Source: Caenimonas soli
GTDB lineage: Bacteria > Pseudomonadota > Gammaproteobacteria > Burkholderiales > Burkholderiaceae_C
Length of the DNA stretch: 64,000 bases
NCBI RefSeq assembly: GCF_013155545.1
Contig: NZ_JABJVV010000006.1
Location: forward strand, 62,001 to 126,000
Direction: 5' to 3'
Shown: in pieces, positions 7,837-16,746 of the stretch
Layout: each line of letters opens with the position of its first letter
Position numbering within the stretch: the stretch's first letter is position 1
Position numbers and translations under genes: made by a program
The notes under the pieces: model-generated
What the model saw: only the letters and a program-made list of their open reading frames with translations
Databases searched by the model: none
Told to the model about the DNA's origin: nothing

Positions 7837-10800
7837 ACAAGAAGGAAGCGAAAGACGCGGGCGCGCAGCCCCTGTCGGTCTCCTGGCGCGACTGGGTTGC
7901 GGGCTTTGAAAAATGGAACTGGGCCGACGGCGCCGACGCCCCCGCTTTCGATGCGATCGTCGTGGGCTCGGGCTATGGCGGCAGCGTCGCGGCCCTGCGG
8001 CTCGCCGAAAAAGGCTATCGCACGCTCGTTATCGAACGCGGCAGCGAGTACCTTCCCGGCGATTTTCCCAACGACTTCTCCCTGGTACCGAAGTATTTCC
8101 GCGTCAACCTGCCGGGCAGGGGCGTGCCGGCGGGCCGTGCCTCCGGGCTGGTCGAAGTCCACGTCGGCCAGGGCCTGGTCGGGGTCACCGGCAACGGCTT
8201 GGGCGGCGGCAGCCTGATCAATGCCGGCGTGGTCATCCAGCCCGACAAGGACGTTTTCGACCAGCCGCAGTGGCCGGCGGCGCTCCGGGATCGGGAAGGA
8301 AAAACCGACGACGAATGGGCGCTGCAGCGGTACTTCGACCAGGCCCGCTCCGAATTGGGAAGCGCGCTGTGGGAATCAGGCCTTCCTGGCAACCAGGCCC
8401 TTTGCAAGTCCGTGGCGCTGCAGCGGCTGGGAGAGCGGCTGGGAGAGGGCGGCGTATACAAGACGGCCGAACTGACGATCGACCCATCTCGCTGCGCCCG
8501 TTGCGGCGATTGCGCGGCCGGGTGCAATCGTCCCGATGCCAAGAAGGCGCTGGCGGCGACCTACCTGCAAAAGGCGATGAAGACCGGTCTGGTGCAGATC
8601 GTCACGCAGGCGGAGGTCTACCGGTTCGAGCGCAGTGGCACCGAAAATCAGCACCGGGGCTGGACGGTTCGGGTGTTTTCAACCGACGTTCAGCATCAGT
8701 ACCTGTCGACGCGTGAGTTGTTCAACGAAAAATCGCCGGCCCCGACCGCCCGCAAGCTCACCGCGCCCAGGCTGTACCTGTGTGCAGGCACCTTCGGCTC
8801 CACCCAGCTGCTGCAACGATCCCAGGCGCTGGCAGACCGCTGCCTGGCGTTTTCGCCCGCGCTGGGCACGCGCCTTTCAGGGAACGGCGACAGTATTTCG
8901 GTCAGCGCCAACGAGCCCGACATCGCCAACAGCGTGGGTCTCGGTGACAAAGGCCTGCGGGAATGGGATGCGTGGGACCGTGACGGGACTGCCCCGCAGC
9001 GCGACCACATCGTCGGGCCGACGATCACCGGCATGATCGATCTGCGCGGCCGGCACCAGCCCCTGGAAAAAAGGATCCTGATCCAGGACGCCGCGATTCC
9101 CACGGCGATCGCCCAGGCCTATCGTGAGCTCCTCGCCACTGCCTGGTCGCTCAAGCAGCTGGGAGACTGGTGGTTCGAACGCCCCTTCGGCCCGCGCGGC
9201 AAGGATGCCGAGGATCCCTTGGCGGCCGGGACGATGGCCGACCACACACAGGTGCTCCTGGCGATGGGGCACGACGGTTCGCCGGGCCGGATCGTCTGGC
9301 TCGAGGGCGATGACCGGTCGGCGCCGTATCTCCTGAATCCCGAACAGCTGGGGGTGTATGTCGAGCAGCAACGGCTGTTCGACAAGATGGGCAAGAAGCA
9401 CGTCCATAACCCGCTGTGGCGAGTGCTGCCCGAGGCCGCCCTGGACGCGATGGACGGACCCAAACCGCCTCAGACCATCACCACCGTGCATCCGCTGGGC
9501 GGCTGCGTGATGAGCGAGCACCCGGACAACGGTGTGGTCGATCACCTGGGGCGAGTGTGGATGCACGACCCAGGCCGGAGATTCGTGAGCGCCGATGCGG
9601 TGCAACCGCCCTTGAACGAAGGCTACGCGAATTCGCCGCGCACCTACAAAGGCCTGTACGTGATCGACGGCTCCATCGTTCCGACATCGCTGGGGTGCAA
9701 TCCGCTGCTGACCATCACGGCCCTGGCGGAGAGGGTGATGGCTCATTTGCCTGCCAACGACGTCCGCAGGACACCGCCGCAGCCTGCGGCTTCGCCCGCC
9801 CGGTCGCCCCGGATCATGCCCTCCACGGATGTGGCTGTGAGCGCCAGGCTGAACGAAGTGCTGGTGGGGCGGGCCATCGAGATCGGCGGGGAACTGGCCG
9901 ATGTACTGCGGGGCCCCCGCGTAGTCGCCCGGTTTTCCGCCAGCTTCGAGGCGCCGAACCTGCTGCAGGCGATGCGCCAGGAGCGCCACGGCATCGCCCC
10001 CAAGGCCGAGCTCGCGTTCGGGTGCGGCGACGATCCCAGCGGCTCCGAGGCGGCGGCCCTGGTCTACGAAAGCGAAGGCGAAAGCAACATCTTCGAGCCC
10101 CTGCCCGCGAACTGGGGCAGTGCCGGGCCATGGCTGCTGATGCGTTCCCTGCTCGAACTGGCCGCGTTGCCGGTAATGGTGCTGGCCGCGATAGCGATCG
10201 CCGTTAACCACGGGTTCACGGCCAAGGCATTTGCGATTCTCGCGGCGGCCCTCATCGTCGCCGCCATCGCCGTGGTGCTCCTTCCCTTTTGGCGGACGGT
10301 TCTGACCTGGTTGGTGCTGCGCGGCGCGAACGACTGGCGCGACCGCGACCAGGCGGTACCCGTTTTGCGATCGCTCCGGCAATGGCTCTTCCGGTTTCCC
10401 GGACTGCTCAAGCAATGGATCCACGCGACCGAAAAGCGCGTGATGCGCTACCGCATCCACATGCGCCGCAAAACGGTGCCTGGCGAGGCCGGGCAGGGCA
10501 AGGGCAAGGGCCCGAGGGTGGCCGGCCGCATCACGCTTTATGCCACCAAGCGGGTGGCCTACCGGGCCAGCCTGGGCGAGTTCGTGAGCTGGCTGCTGGG
10601 GCGCAGCCCGCAGCTGCGTCCCACCTTCTGGGAGCAGGTGATGGACGCCGATGTGCGGGTGGTCCGCGCAGGCCGGCGTTCCTGGTGGCCGGCGCTGGCA
10701 AGAGGTCGCTTCAGCATGGGGTTCGACAACCTGCTCGCCACAAGCCGCAGCGACGCCGCTGGACGCTCGCGGCCCGGCGCCATGGAGTTGCTCGAGAGGG

Positions 10801-13800
10801 GTGACAGCACTTCCGGCATGCTGGCCCTGGCCTCGTACCCGCTGCTGTTCCTGCGTTTCGCCCTCAAGACGCGCCTGCTGGATTTCCGCCTGCCCAACTA
10901 TTCCGGCCTTCCTGTGTCCGACAGCGCCTCGCAGGAAGACACGCGGCTGCGCGTGCCGGGTGCAGCGGCGTCGGATCCGGGCATCGTGCCGGAACTGGTA
11001 TGGCTCGAGGATGTGGAGCGCGGCAAGTCGACCAGCGATCAAGGCGACGAACCGCAGGGCTCGTTGCGCTTGCCCCTGTGGCGTTACAGGCGGCGGGAGA
11101 CCGGGCGGCCCGAGGTGAACCCGGAGGCGGAATGGCTCGGTATTCCCGTCGCCCGCGCGAAGTCCGTTCTGCTGGTGCACGCCTTCGGGCAGTCCGGCCT
11201 TTCGTTCACCTTCAAGCAAACCGGCCGGAATCTTGCCGAGCACTTCTACGAGCAAGGCTATGAGGTGTGGGTCCTCGAAACCCGAATGTCCACGCGCACC
11301 GCCTATGCGCTGCAGCCCTCGACGGTGGATCAGATCGCCCAGTACGACATTCCTGCAGCCGTGTGCAAGATCACGGCGCTGCTGAAGGACGAACTGCAGG
11401 CGCATCACCCCGTGCAGATTTGCGCGTTCGCCCAGTGCATAGGGGCGGCTGCGCTGTGGATGTCGCTGCTGTCCGGAAAATTGAGCTATGGCAAGGCGCC
11501 GGCGGGCACGGCGGCTGCGGCAAAAGGCGTTGCCACCCCGCAGTTGTCCATGATTTCGCATGCGATGTTCAGCCAGGTTCACCCCTGGATGGTCGGCTCC
11601 CCGGTGACGCGCGCGAAGACCTGGGTGCCCGCGCTGCTGCGCTCGCTGTTCAACCGCGGCACGGTGCCCTTTTCCGTTCGAGGCGGACAGGACGGATGGT
11701 TTGCGCCGCTCATGGACCGCGTCTTCGCGAGCATGCCCGCGCCTCCCGGGGAAAGCCGGCGTCCGCGCGGCGATGACGACGCCGCGGCGACTTGCAGGCG
11801 GATCCGCTATATCGAGGCGCCGCTTTTCCTGCACAAGAATATCAACGATGCCACGTTCCTGGCCATGAACCGGCTGTTCGGCGACGCGAACATCCGCTTG
11901 TTCGCGCATGCCCGCCGGTTCGTGGAGAAGGGGAAACTGGTGGACGAGGATGGCGTCAACGTCTACGTGACGGAAGCCCATATCCGCAAGCACCTGGCCT
12001 TTCCGATCCAGCTTCTGCACGGCGAAAAGAATGAACTGTTCGACGTCGACAGCGCCAGACACTCGTACCAGATGTTGCGCGCCATCCATCCGGAATGGAT
12101 CGATCAGTTCGCGCCCGAGGCCGGCATCGTCCAGGGATATGGCCATGTGGACGTACTGATCGGGCAGGATGCCCCCGCGGACGTTTACCCGCGCGTATCG
12201 GCATTCTTCGACAAGGCATTCCAGGCAGGCCCTCACAGGGTGGCTGCGGCAGGGCCGGTCGGCTGGACCTTGCGGGCGCCAAGAATCGGGCCGTTCCTGG
12301 GGTGGGTGCGCCCGGAAAATGGCCGCATCGCCATGCGGCTGTCGTTCATCCTTGACGACAAGGAAGGCGCCGCGCTCGGCGACACCGCGCAGCCGCGTGT
12401 GCTGGTGCGGTATCGCAAGCCCGGCGGCAAGTGGACCAGCCTGCCGCCGGAGCAGTGGCGATACAGCTTTTACGATGCGAGGGGCCACGGCGAGGACCAG
12501 CAGGCGAGCGGGCCGGGGAACAAGGGTGCGGTGGTGCTGCGTGCGGTGCGTGTCGACGTCCTGCTCGACAAAGACGCGGCCGAAGGGTCACTCCAAGTCC
12601 TTTCCTTGCATCAAGTCAGTCATCCGGCTGTCGAGCCGCTGCCGGACCACCCGGACGACGAGGCCATCGACAGGTTTTTCGAGACGGTGCTTGGCCAGAC
12701 CCGGGGACCGGCGCCGGTCGGCCAGGGCAGCGGCGGACGCCGTTACATCGGGTTCGACGCTGCCGAGGTGGCTGTACCTACCGCCGCGTTGGCGACCCTT
12801 GGGAGCGGAGCGGACGTGAGTTTTTCCGTGGCCTGCTGCCGCCATCCGGGGTTCGGCCCGGACCAGGGCCGCGTGGACCGAAGCGTGGACCGCATGCTGT
12901 GCGAACATGAAAAGGAGCCGCTGGCCTTTGCGATGCTCCTGGGCGACCAGATCTATGCCGACGCGACCGCCGGGTTGGTCGACCCGACCAGTCCGCTGGA
13001 GCGTTTTTACGAGCGGCACGAAACCGCCTTCTCCGCCCCCGGCATGCGCCGATTGCTGCGAACGCTGCCCACCTACATGACTCCGGACGACCACGAGTGG
13101 ATAGACGCATACCCGAGCGGCAGTCCGCTGGTCAAGGAGCGCTGGCCGGACTGGACTTCCAATTCCGGATTCGCGTCGAGACAGAAGCGCGCATTCCGGG
13201 TGGCCACCAATGCATTGACGGCATTCCAGCGCTTCCAGCGCGGCGGCAGTTACCGCTCTTATGCGTACCAGCATGGCTGCGTACGGGTCTTTGTGATCGA
13301 TACCCGGTTTGCTCGCCAACGCAATTCGCCCTCGATCGTCAGCCCCGGCGTCATGGCGAGCCTGCGCAACTGGCTGCAGGCGCCTGAGGCGCGCGATTGC
13401 CTGAATGTCGTCGCGTCGGGCTCGGTAGTGCTGCCGGGCCTGCGACCGGATGCCGATCCCGCCAATCCCGGCGTCATCGATACCTGGCAGTACGCGCCGC
13501 AGGAACGCAGCGAGTTGCTGGAAATGCTGGTGCAGCACGCCGGCGGCGCATTCCTGCTGCTGTCGGGGGACTATCACGTGAGCGCCGCGGCGGAAATCCG
13601 CTGCGACGGCAGGATCGTGGGGGCCGCGATCGTCGCACCGCCGTTGTATGCGCCGCTGCCCTACGCCAATGCCACCCCGGAAGCGCTGGACCTGGAAGAG
13701 AACATCCGGTTGCGCAGCGGCACCATGGACATGGCGGTGCCCGCAGGAGCGGAGGGGGCGAGAGGTTCCGGTTGGGGCCGCATCTCGGTGCGCAAGCTTC

Positions 13801-13949
13801 CGGTGGGTTTCGAGATCACCTACGGGCGCGACCTGTGGACCTGGGAGGCGGCTCTCGGCCAGCAGCCACAGGCCGTCATCCGCTTGCCCGGTTTTCCGCT
13901 GCCCGCGCCGCTGCAGGCGCCGGCCCAGGATTCAGCAACCGTGGCCTGA
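7833..13949 (+). CDS. Three-enzyme fusion: GMC oxidoreductase, alpha/beta hydrolase, PhoD-like metallophosphatase
   Basis: This 2038-residue protein joins three enzyme modules. (1) A cholesterol-oxidase-like GMC flavoprotein, about 38-640: FAD loop GSGYGG at 45-50, GNGLGGGS near 121, a Cys cluster CxxCxxCxxxC at 221-231 as in this GMC branch, and the conserved His (HPLGG, H553) and Asn (GCNPLLT, N623) of the active site. (2) A linker with two membrane segments (768-790, 798-820) forming a hairpin. (3) An alpha/beta hydrolase, about 1105-1465: LLVHAFGQS near 1113, nucleophile elbow AQCIG with Cys1202, acid candidate D1404, His1438. (4) A PhoD-like domain, about 1655-2005: GDQIYAD near 1704, PDDHEWID near 1751, SGDYHVS at 1911-1917. 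There is no signal peptide. Both soluble parts should face the same side of the membrane. The domains are recognised; the substrate is unknown, a lipid or sterol-like compound being a guess. It starts with GTG coupled to the kinase gene. Confidence 0.88.
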   Translation: MNKKEAKDAGAQPLSVSWRDWVAGFEKWNWADGADAPAFDAIVVGSGYGGSVAALRLAEKGYRTLVIERGSEYLPGDFPNDFSLVPKYFRVNLPGRGVPAGRASGLVEVHVGQGLVGVTGNGLGGGSLINAGVVIQPDKDVFDQPQWPAALRDREGKTDDEWALQRYFDQARSELGSALWESGLPGNQALCKSVALQRLGERLGEGGVYKTAELTIDPSRCARCGDCAAGCNRPDAKKALAATYLQKAMKTGLVQIVTQAEVYRFERSGTENQHRGWTVRVFSTDVQHQYLSTRELFNEKSPAPTARKLTAPRLYLCAGTFGSTQLLQRSQALADRCLAFSPALGTRLSGNGDSISVSANEPDIANSVGLGDKGLREWDAWDRDGTAPQRDHIVGPTITGMIDLRGRHQPLEKRILIQDAAIPTAIAQAYRELLATAWSLKQLGDWWFERPFGPRGKDAEDPLAAGTMADHTQVLLAMGHDGSPGRIVWLEGDDRSAPYLLNPEQLGVYVEQQRLFDKMGKKHVHNPLWRVLPEAALDAMDGPKPPQTITTVHPLGGCVMSEHPDNGVVDHLGRVWMHDPGRRFVSADAVQPPLNEGYANSPRTYKGLYVIDGSIVPTSLGCNPLLTITALAERVMAHLPANDVRRTPPQPAASPARSPRIMPSTDVAVSARLNEVLVGRAIEIGGELADVLRGPRVVARFSASFEAPNLLQAMRQERHGIAPKAELAFGCGDDPSGSEAAALVYESEGESNIFEPLPANWGSAGPWLLMRSLLELAALPVMVLAAIAIAVNHGFTAKAFAILAAALIVAAIAVVLLPFWRTVLTWLVLRGANDWRDRDQAVPVLRSLRQWLFRFPGLLKQWIHATEKRVMRYRIHMRRKTVPGEAGQGKGKGPRVAGRITLYATKRVAYRASLGEFVSWLLGRSPQLRPTFWEQVMDADVRVVRAGRRSWWPALARGRFSMGFDNLLATSRSDAAGRSRPGAMELLERGDSTSGMLALASYPLLFLRFALKTRLLDFRLPNYSGLPVSDSASQEDTRLRVPGAAASDPGIVPELVWLEDVERGKSTSDQGDEPQGSLRLPLWRYRRRETGRPEVNPEAEWLGIPVARAKSVLLVHAFGQSGLSFTFKQTGRNLAEHFYEQGYEVWVLETRMSTRTAYALQPSTVDQIAQYDIPAAVCKITALLKDELQAHHPVQICAFAQCIGAAALWMSLLSGKLSYGKAPAGTAAAAKGVATPQLSMISHAMFSQVHPWMVGSPVTRAKTWVPALLRSLFNRGTVPFSVRGGQDGWFAPLMDRVFASMPAPPGESRRPRGDDDAAATCRRIRYIEAPLFLHKNINDATFLAMNRLFGDANIRLFAHARRFVEKGKLVDEDGVNVYVTEAHIRKHLAFPIQLLHGEKNELFDVDSARHSYQMLRAIHPEWIDQFAPEAGIVQGYGHVDVLIGQDAPADVYPRVSAFFDKAFQAGPHRVAAAGPVGWTLRAPRIGPFLGWVRPENGRIAMRLSFILDDKEGAALGDTAQPRVLVRYRKPGGKWTSLPPEQWRYSFYDARGHGEDQQASGPGNKGAVVLRAVRVDVLLDKDAAEGSLQVLSLHQVSHPAVEPLPDHPDDEAIDRFFETVLGQTRGPAPVGQGSGGRRYIGFDAAEVAVPTAALATLGSGADVSFSVACCRHPGFGPDQGRVDRSVDRMLCEHEKEPLAFAMLLGDQIYADATAGLVDPTSPLERFYERHETAFSAPGMRRLLRTLPTYMTPDDHEWIDAYPSGSPLVKERWPDWTSNSGFASRQKRAFRVATNALTAFQRFQRGGSYRSYAYQHGCVRVFVIDTRFARQRNSPSIVSPGVMASLRNWLQAPEARDCLNVVASGSVVLPGLRPDADPANPGVIDTWQYAPQERSELLEMLVQHAGGAFLLLSGDYHVSAAAEIRCDGRIVGAAIVAPPLYAPLPYANATPEALDLEENIRLRSGTMDMAVPAGAEGARGSGWGRISVRKLPVGFEITYGRDLWTWEAALGQQPQAVIRLPGFPLPAPLQAPAQDSATVA

Positions 13950-13957
13950 GGCCGTTT

Positions 13958-14653
13958 TTACCTGGCGAGCGCCTCTCTCTTGTCCTGCGGTCCCGCGGCC
14001 AGGTCGTGGATGCTCAGCCCCGCACGGGCCACCGCATAGACGGCCTGGGTTCGATTGGTGAGGCCCAGCGCATCGAAGATGTGCGCGATATGCGTTTTGA
14101 CGGTGCCGTCCGAGATGCCCAGGTCCCGGGCGATCACCTTGTTCGGCTTGCCCTGGATCAGCGCCAGCAGCACCTCGCGCTGGCGCTCTGTCAGGTGCAC
14201 GCCCAGCCTGCTCCACCGGTCGGCGGCGTCGCGGCCGTTGGGCGTCCCGGCCGACGCAATGCTGAGGCAACTGGCGGGCAGGAACACGCCGCCCGACAGC
14301 ACCAGCTTCAGCGCCTGTTGCAGGGCCTCGGCAGGCGCGGCCTTCGGCAGAAAGCCGCACGCTCCCATGTCGATGCAGTGCTGGATGGTGCCGGGATCGT
14401 CCTGGCCCGACAGCACCAGCACCGGGATCTCCGGACACGAAGCGCGGGCGCGCTGCAGGGCCGAAAGCCCCGTGTAGCCCGGCATGTGGAGGTCCAGAAC
14501 CATCAGGTCCACCTGCAGGCCCGCCTCCACCCGCTCTAGCGCGGTATCGATCAGGCCGCATTCCACGATCTCGGCCGAGGGGTCGTTCGCATGCAGTGCC
14601 TGTACGACGCCCGCTCGAAACAGCGCATGGTCATCGACAACGAGGATTTTCAT
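13958..14653 (-). CDS. LuxR/NarL-family response regulator
   Basis: A 231-residue response regulator. The receiver starts with ILVVDDHALFRAG, has the phosphoacceptor D54 in VLDLHMPG and the conserved K104 (FLPKAAPAEAL). The C-terminal helix-turn-helix is the LuxR type (LTERQREVLLAL, then DGTVKTHIAHIFDALG). The frame opens at 14677, but the ATG at 14653 puts the receiver at residue 2, as is normal. It is convergent with the three-enzyme fusion, with only 8 bp between the stops. Together with the hybrid kinase on the other side it frames that gene, which makes it the likely regulator of the cassette; this is inference. Confidence 0.92.
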   Translation of the reverse strand: MKILVVDDHALFRAGVVQALHANDPSAEIVECGLIDTALERVEAGLQVDLMVLDLHMPGYTGLSALQRARASCPEIPVLVLSGQDDPGTIQHCIDMGACGFLPKAAPAEALQQALKLVLSGGVFLPASCLSIASAGTPNGRDAADRWSRLGVHLTERQREVLLALIQGKPNKVIARDLGISDGTVKTHIAHIFDALGLTNRTQAVYAVARAGLSIHDLAAGPQDKREALAR

Positions 14654-14762
14654 TTCTTTGCCCCTGTGAGAAGCCAAATGCTAACCTCTGATGAGCGGGC
14701 CAGGGCTACTCCTTTTGGCAGATGCGGGCCGCTCCCCAACGCGTCGCCGATAATTCCAACCT

Positions 14763-15917
14763 ATGTCCGCAGTATTCGACAAACCCTCCTTCCTGCAGCG
14801 CGCCGCGCCGATGCTGCACGGCTTCGACGGCCCGCTGGCCTTCGCGGTCTTCCTCCTGGCCTGCGCCGGCCTGCTGACGATGTATTCGTCGGGCTTCGAC
14901 CATGGTTCGCGCTTCATGGACCACGGGCGCAACATGCTCATCGCCGGCATGCTCATGTTCGTCGTAGCCCAGGTGCCGCCGCAGCGGCTCATGAGTTTTG
15001 CCGTGCCGCTCTATGTGGTGGGCGTGGGGTTGCTGGTGGCGGTGGCGGTGTTCGGCATCACCAAAAAGGGGGCCAGGCGCTGGGTCAACGTGGGCATCGT
15101 GATCCAGCCCAGCGAAATACTGAAGATCGCGATGCCGCTGATGCTGGCCTGGTGGTTCCAGAAACGCGAGGGCCAGTTGCGCGCGACCGACTTCGTGTTC
15201 GCCGCGCTGCTGCTGGTCGTGCCGGTGGGCCTGATCATGAAGCAGCCCGACCTCGGCACCGCCATCCTGGTGCTGGTGGCCGGCGTCTCCGTGATGTTTT
15301 TCGCGGGGCTGTCGTGGAAACTGATCGTTCCGCCGGTGCTGCTTGGACTGACGGCAGCCATCTTGCTGATCGTGTTCGAGTCGCAGTTGTGCGCCGAGGG
15401 CGTGCGTTGGCCGCTGCTGCACGACTACCAGCAGCAGCGCATCTGCACCCTGCTCGACCCGGGCAAGGACCCGCTGGGCAAAGGCTTCCACATCATCCAG
15501 GGCATGATCGCCATCGGCTCCGGCGGCATGTTCGGCAAGGGCTTCATGCAAGGCACGCAGACCCACCTGGAATTCATCCCTGAGCGCACCACCGACTTCA
15601 TCTTCGCCGCCTACTCCGAAGAGTTCGGACTCGTCGGCAACCTGTGCCTGATCGCCGGTTTCGCTTTCCTGCTGCTGCGGGGCCTGGCCATTGCGCTGGA
15701 GGCCTCGTCGGTCTTCTCGCGCCTGCTCGCAGGCGCCATCACCATGATTTTCTTCACCTATGCCTTCGTCAACATGGGCATGGTGAGCGGGATCCTGCCT
15801 GTGGTCGGCGTGCCATTGCCCTTCATCAGCTACGGCGGCACCGCCATGGTGACACTGGGCATGGGCCTGGGCATCCTGATGTCCATTGCCCGGACCAAGC
15901 GGCTGGTGCAGAGCTAG
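14763..15917 (+). CDS. rodA: Rod-shape-determining protein RodA (SEDS glycosyltransferase)
   Basis: A 384-residue polytopic membrane protein of the SEDS family that polymerises peptidoglycan for lateral wall growth with PBP2. About ten membrane segments are visible. Family signatures include GARRWVNVG and QPSEILKIA near residues 103-122, KQPDLGTA further on, and FISYGGTAMVTLGMGLGILMS at the C-terminus (given here in two parts, FISYGGTAM and GMGLGILMS). In related genomes rodA usually follows mreBCD and mrdA; here the upstream neighbour is a divergently read response regulator, so the mre/mrd genes are not directly adjacent. Confidence 0.95.
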   Translation: MSAVFDKPSFLQRAAPMLHGFDGPLAFAVFLLACAGLLTMYSSGFDHGSRFMDHGRNMLIAGMLMFVVAQVPPQRLMSFAVPLYVVGVGLLVAVAVFGITKKGARRWVNVGIVIQPSEILKIAMPLMLAWWFQKREGQLRATDFVFAALLLVVPVGLIMKQPDLGTAILVLVAGVSVMFFAGLSWKLIVPPVLLGLTAAILLIVFESQLCAEGVRWPLLHDYQQQRICTLLDPGKDPLGKGFHIIQGMIAIGSGGMFGKGFMQGTQTHLEFIPERTTDFIFAAYSEEFGLVGNLCLIAGFAFLLLRGLAIALEASSVFSRLLAGAITMIFFTYAFVNMGMVSGILPVVGVPLPFISYGGTAMVTLGMGLGILMSIARTKRLVQS

Positions 15918-15939
15918 GACAAGAAATGCCCCGTGTTTG

Positions 15940-15959
15940 CATCCCCCGAAAGGGGGGTA
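15940..15959. promoter_or_regulatory. GC-rich palindrome upstream of response regulator gene (candidate operator)
   Basis: CATCCCC and GGGGGTA half-sites are separated by 6 bp (CGAAAG); the centre lies about 83 bp before the GTG of the response regulator at 16033. A TATGCT hexamer at 15991-15996 could be the -10 element. A closely similar palindrome (CATCCCC-N6-GGGGATG) occurs at 28065-28084, about 87 bp before another start codon. A LuxR-type regulator site is a plausible reading. A hairpin without a T-run in the rodA 3' end is the alternative. Confidence 0.45.
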
Positions 15960-16032
15960 CGCATCAGGGGCTTTCCGCGGATGAGGAGCGTATGCTCGGC
16001 CGCTATCCATCTGGCAACGACGGGCGGCTCGA

Positions 16033-16719
16033 GTGTGGCAAGTACTGATAGTTGAGGACGATCCGACGACCCTGGCCTTTTTCGCCGAGGCCGTCTCTCG
16101 CAGCGACCGGCTGGTCCTGGCCGCCGGCGTGGGAACGCTGGCGCAGGCGAAGACGTGGCTCGACGACCCCTCGCACAAGGTGGACGTGCTCCTGACCGAC
16201 CTCGGGCTGCCGGACGGCAGCGGGCTGGCTGGTATCCGTCACGCGATGGCCCGCAACCCTGCGTGCGAGGTCTTGGTCATATCCATGTTCGGCGACGAGG
16301 AAAACGTGCTGGCCAGTATCGAGGCGGGCGCCCTGGGGTACATCCACAAGGACTCGACCCCGGACGACATCGCGCTGACCATCCTCGAAATGAAGGACGG
16401 CGGCTCACCCATCTCGCCGATGATCGCCCGCCGCGTGCTCGCGAAATACCGCGGTTTCCGCGAGGAGCCGCCAGCTGCGGCGCAGCCGGTCCCGGCCGCG
16501 CCGGGCGGGCGTGCACTCTCGCCGCGCGAACACGAGGTGCTGGAGCTGATCGCGCGCGGCTTTTCCTATGCCGACATCGCCCGGCTGAAGTCCGTCAGCG
16601 TGCATACGATCAAGAGCCACATCAAGAGCTTGTACGGCAAGCTGGCCGTGAGCTCGAAGAGCGAAGCGGTGTACGAGGCCACCCAGATGGGTCTGCTGAG
16701 GCCGCCGGGCAGGACGTGA
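16033..16719 (+). CDS. LuxR/NarL-family response regulator
   Basis: A 228-residue response regulator with GTG start. The receiver opens with QVLIVEDDPTTLAFF; phosphoacceptor D56 lies in LLTDLGLPDGSG and the conserved Lys in GYIHKDSTPDD. An Ala/Pro-rich linker (about 148-162) leads to a LuxR-type DNA-binding domain (LSPREHEVLELIARG, then SVHTIKSHIKSLYGKL). The gene is 27 bp upstream of a sensor kinase of the matching NarX/DesK-like class, so the two form a likely two-component pair. The palindrome at 15940-15959 may be an autoregulatory site. Confidence 0.92.
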   Translation: MWQVLIVEDDPTTLAFFAEAVSRSDRLVLAAGVGTLAQAKTWLDDPSHKVDVLLTDLGLPDGSGLAGIRHAMARNPACEVLVISMFGDEENVLASIEAGALGYIHKDSTPDDIALTILEMKDGGSPISPMIARRVLAKYRGFREEPPAAAQPVPAAPGGRALSPREHEVLELIARGFSYADIARLKSVSVHTIKSHIKSLYGKLAVSSKSEAVYEATQMGLLRPPGRT

Positions 16720-16746
16720 GGAGCGCGCGGCCGCTACCATGCGGCC

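Noticed and set aside
8877-12488. A 1203-codon open frame antisense to the three-enzyme fusion
   Set aside because: It mirrors the sense codon pattern of a GC-rich gene, is His/Arg/Gly/Gln-rich without recognisable motifs, and the sense frame has three clear enzyme domains.
14706-16178. A 490-codon minus-strand frame across rodA
   Set aside because: His/Gln/Asp-rich composition typical of the complement of a membrane protein gene; rodA motifs are intact on the plus strand.
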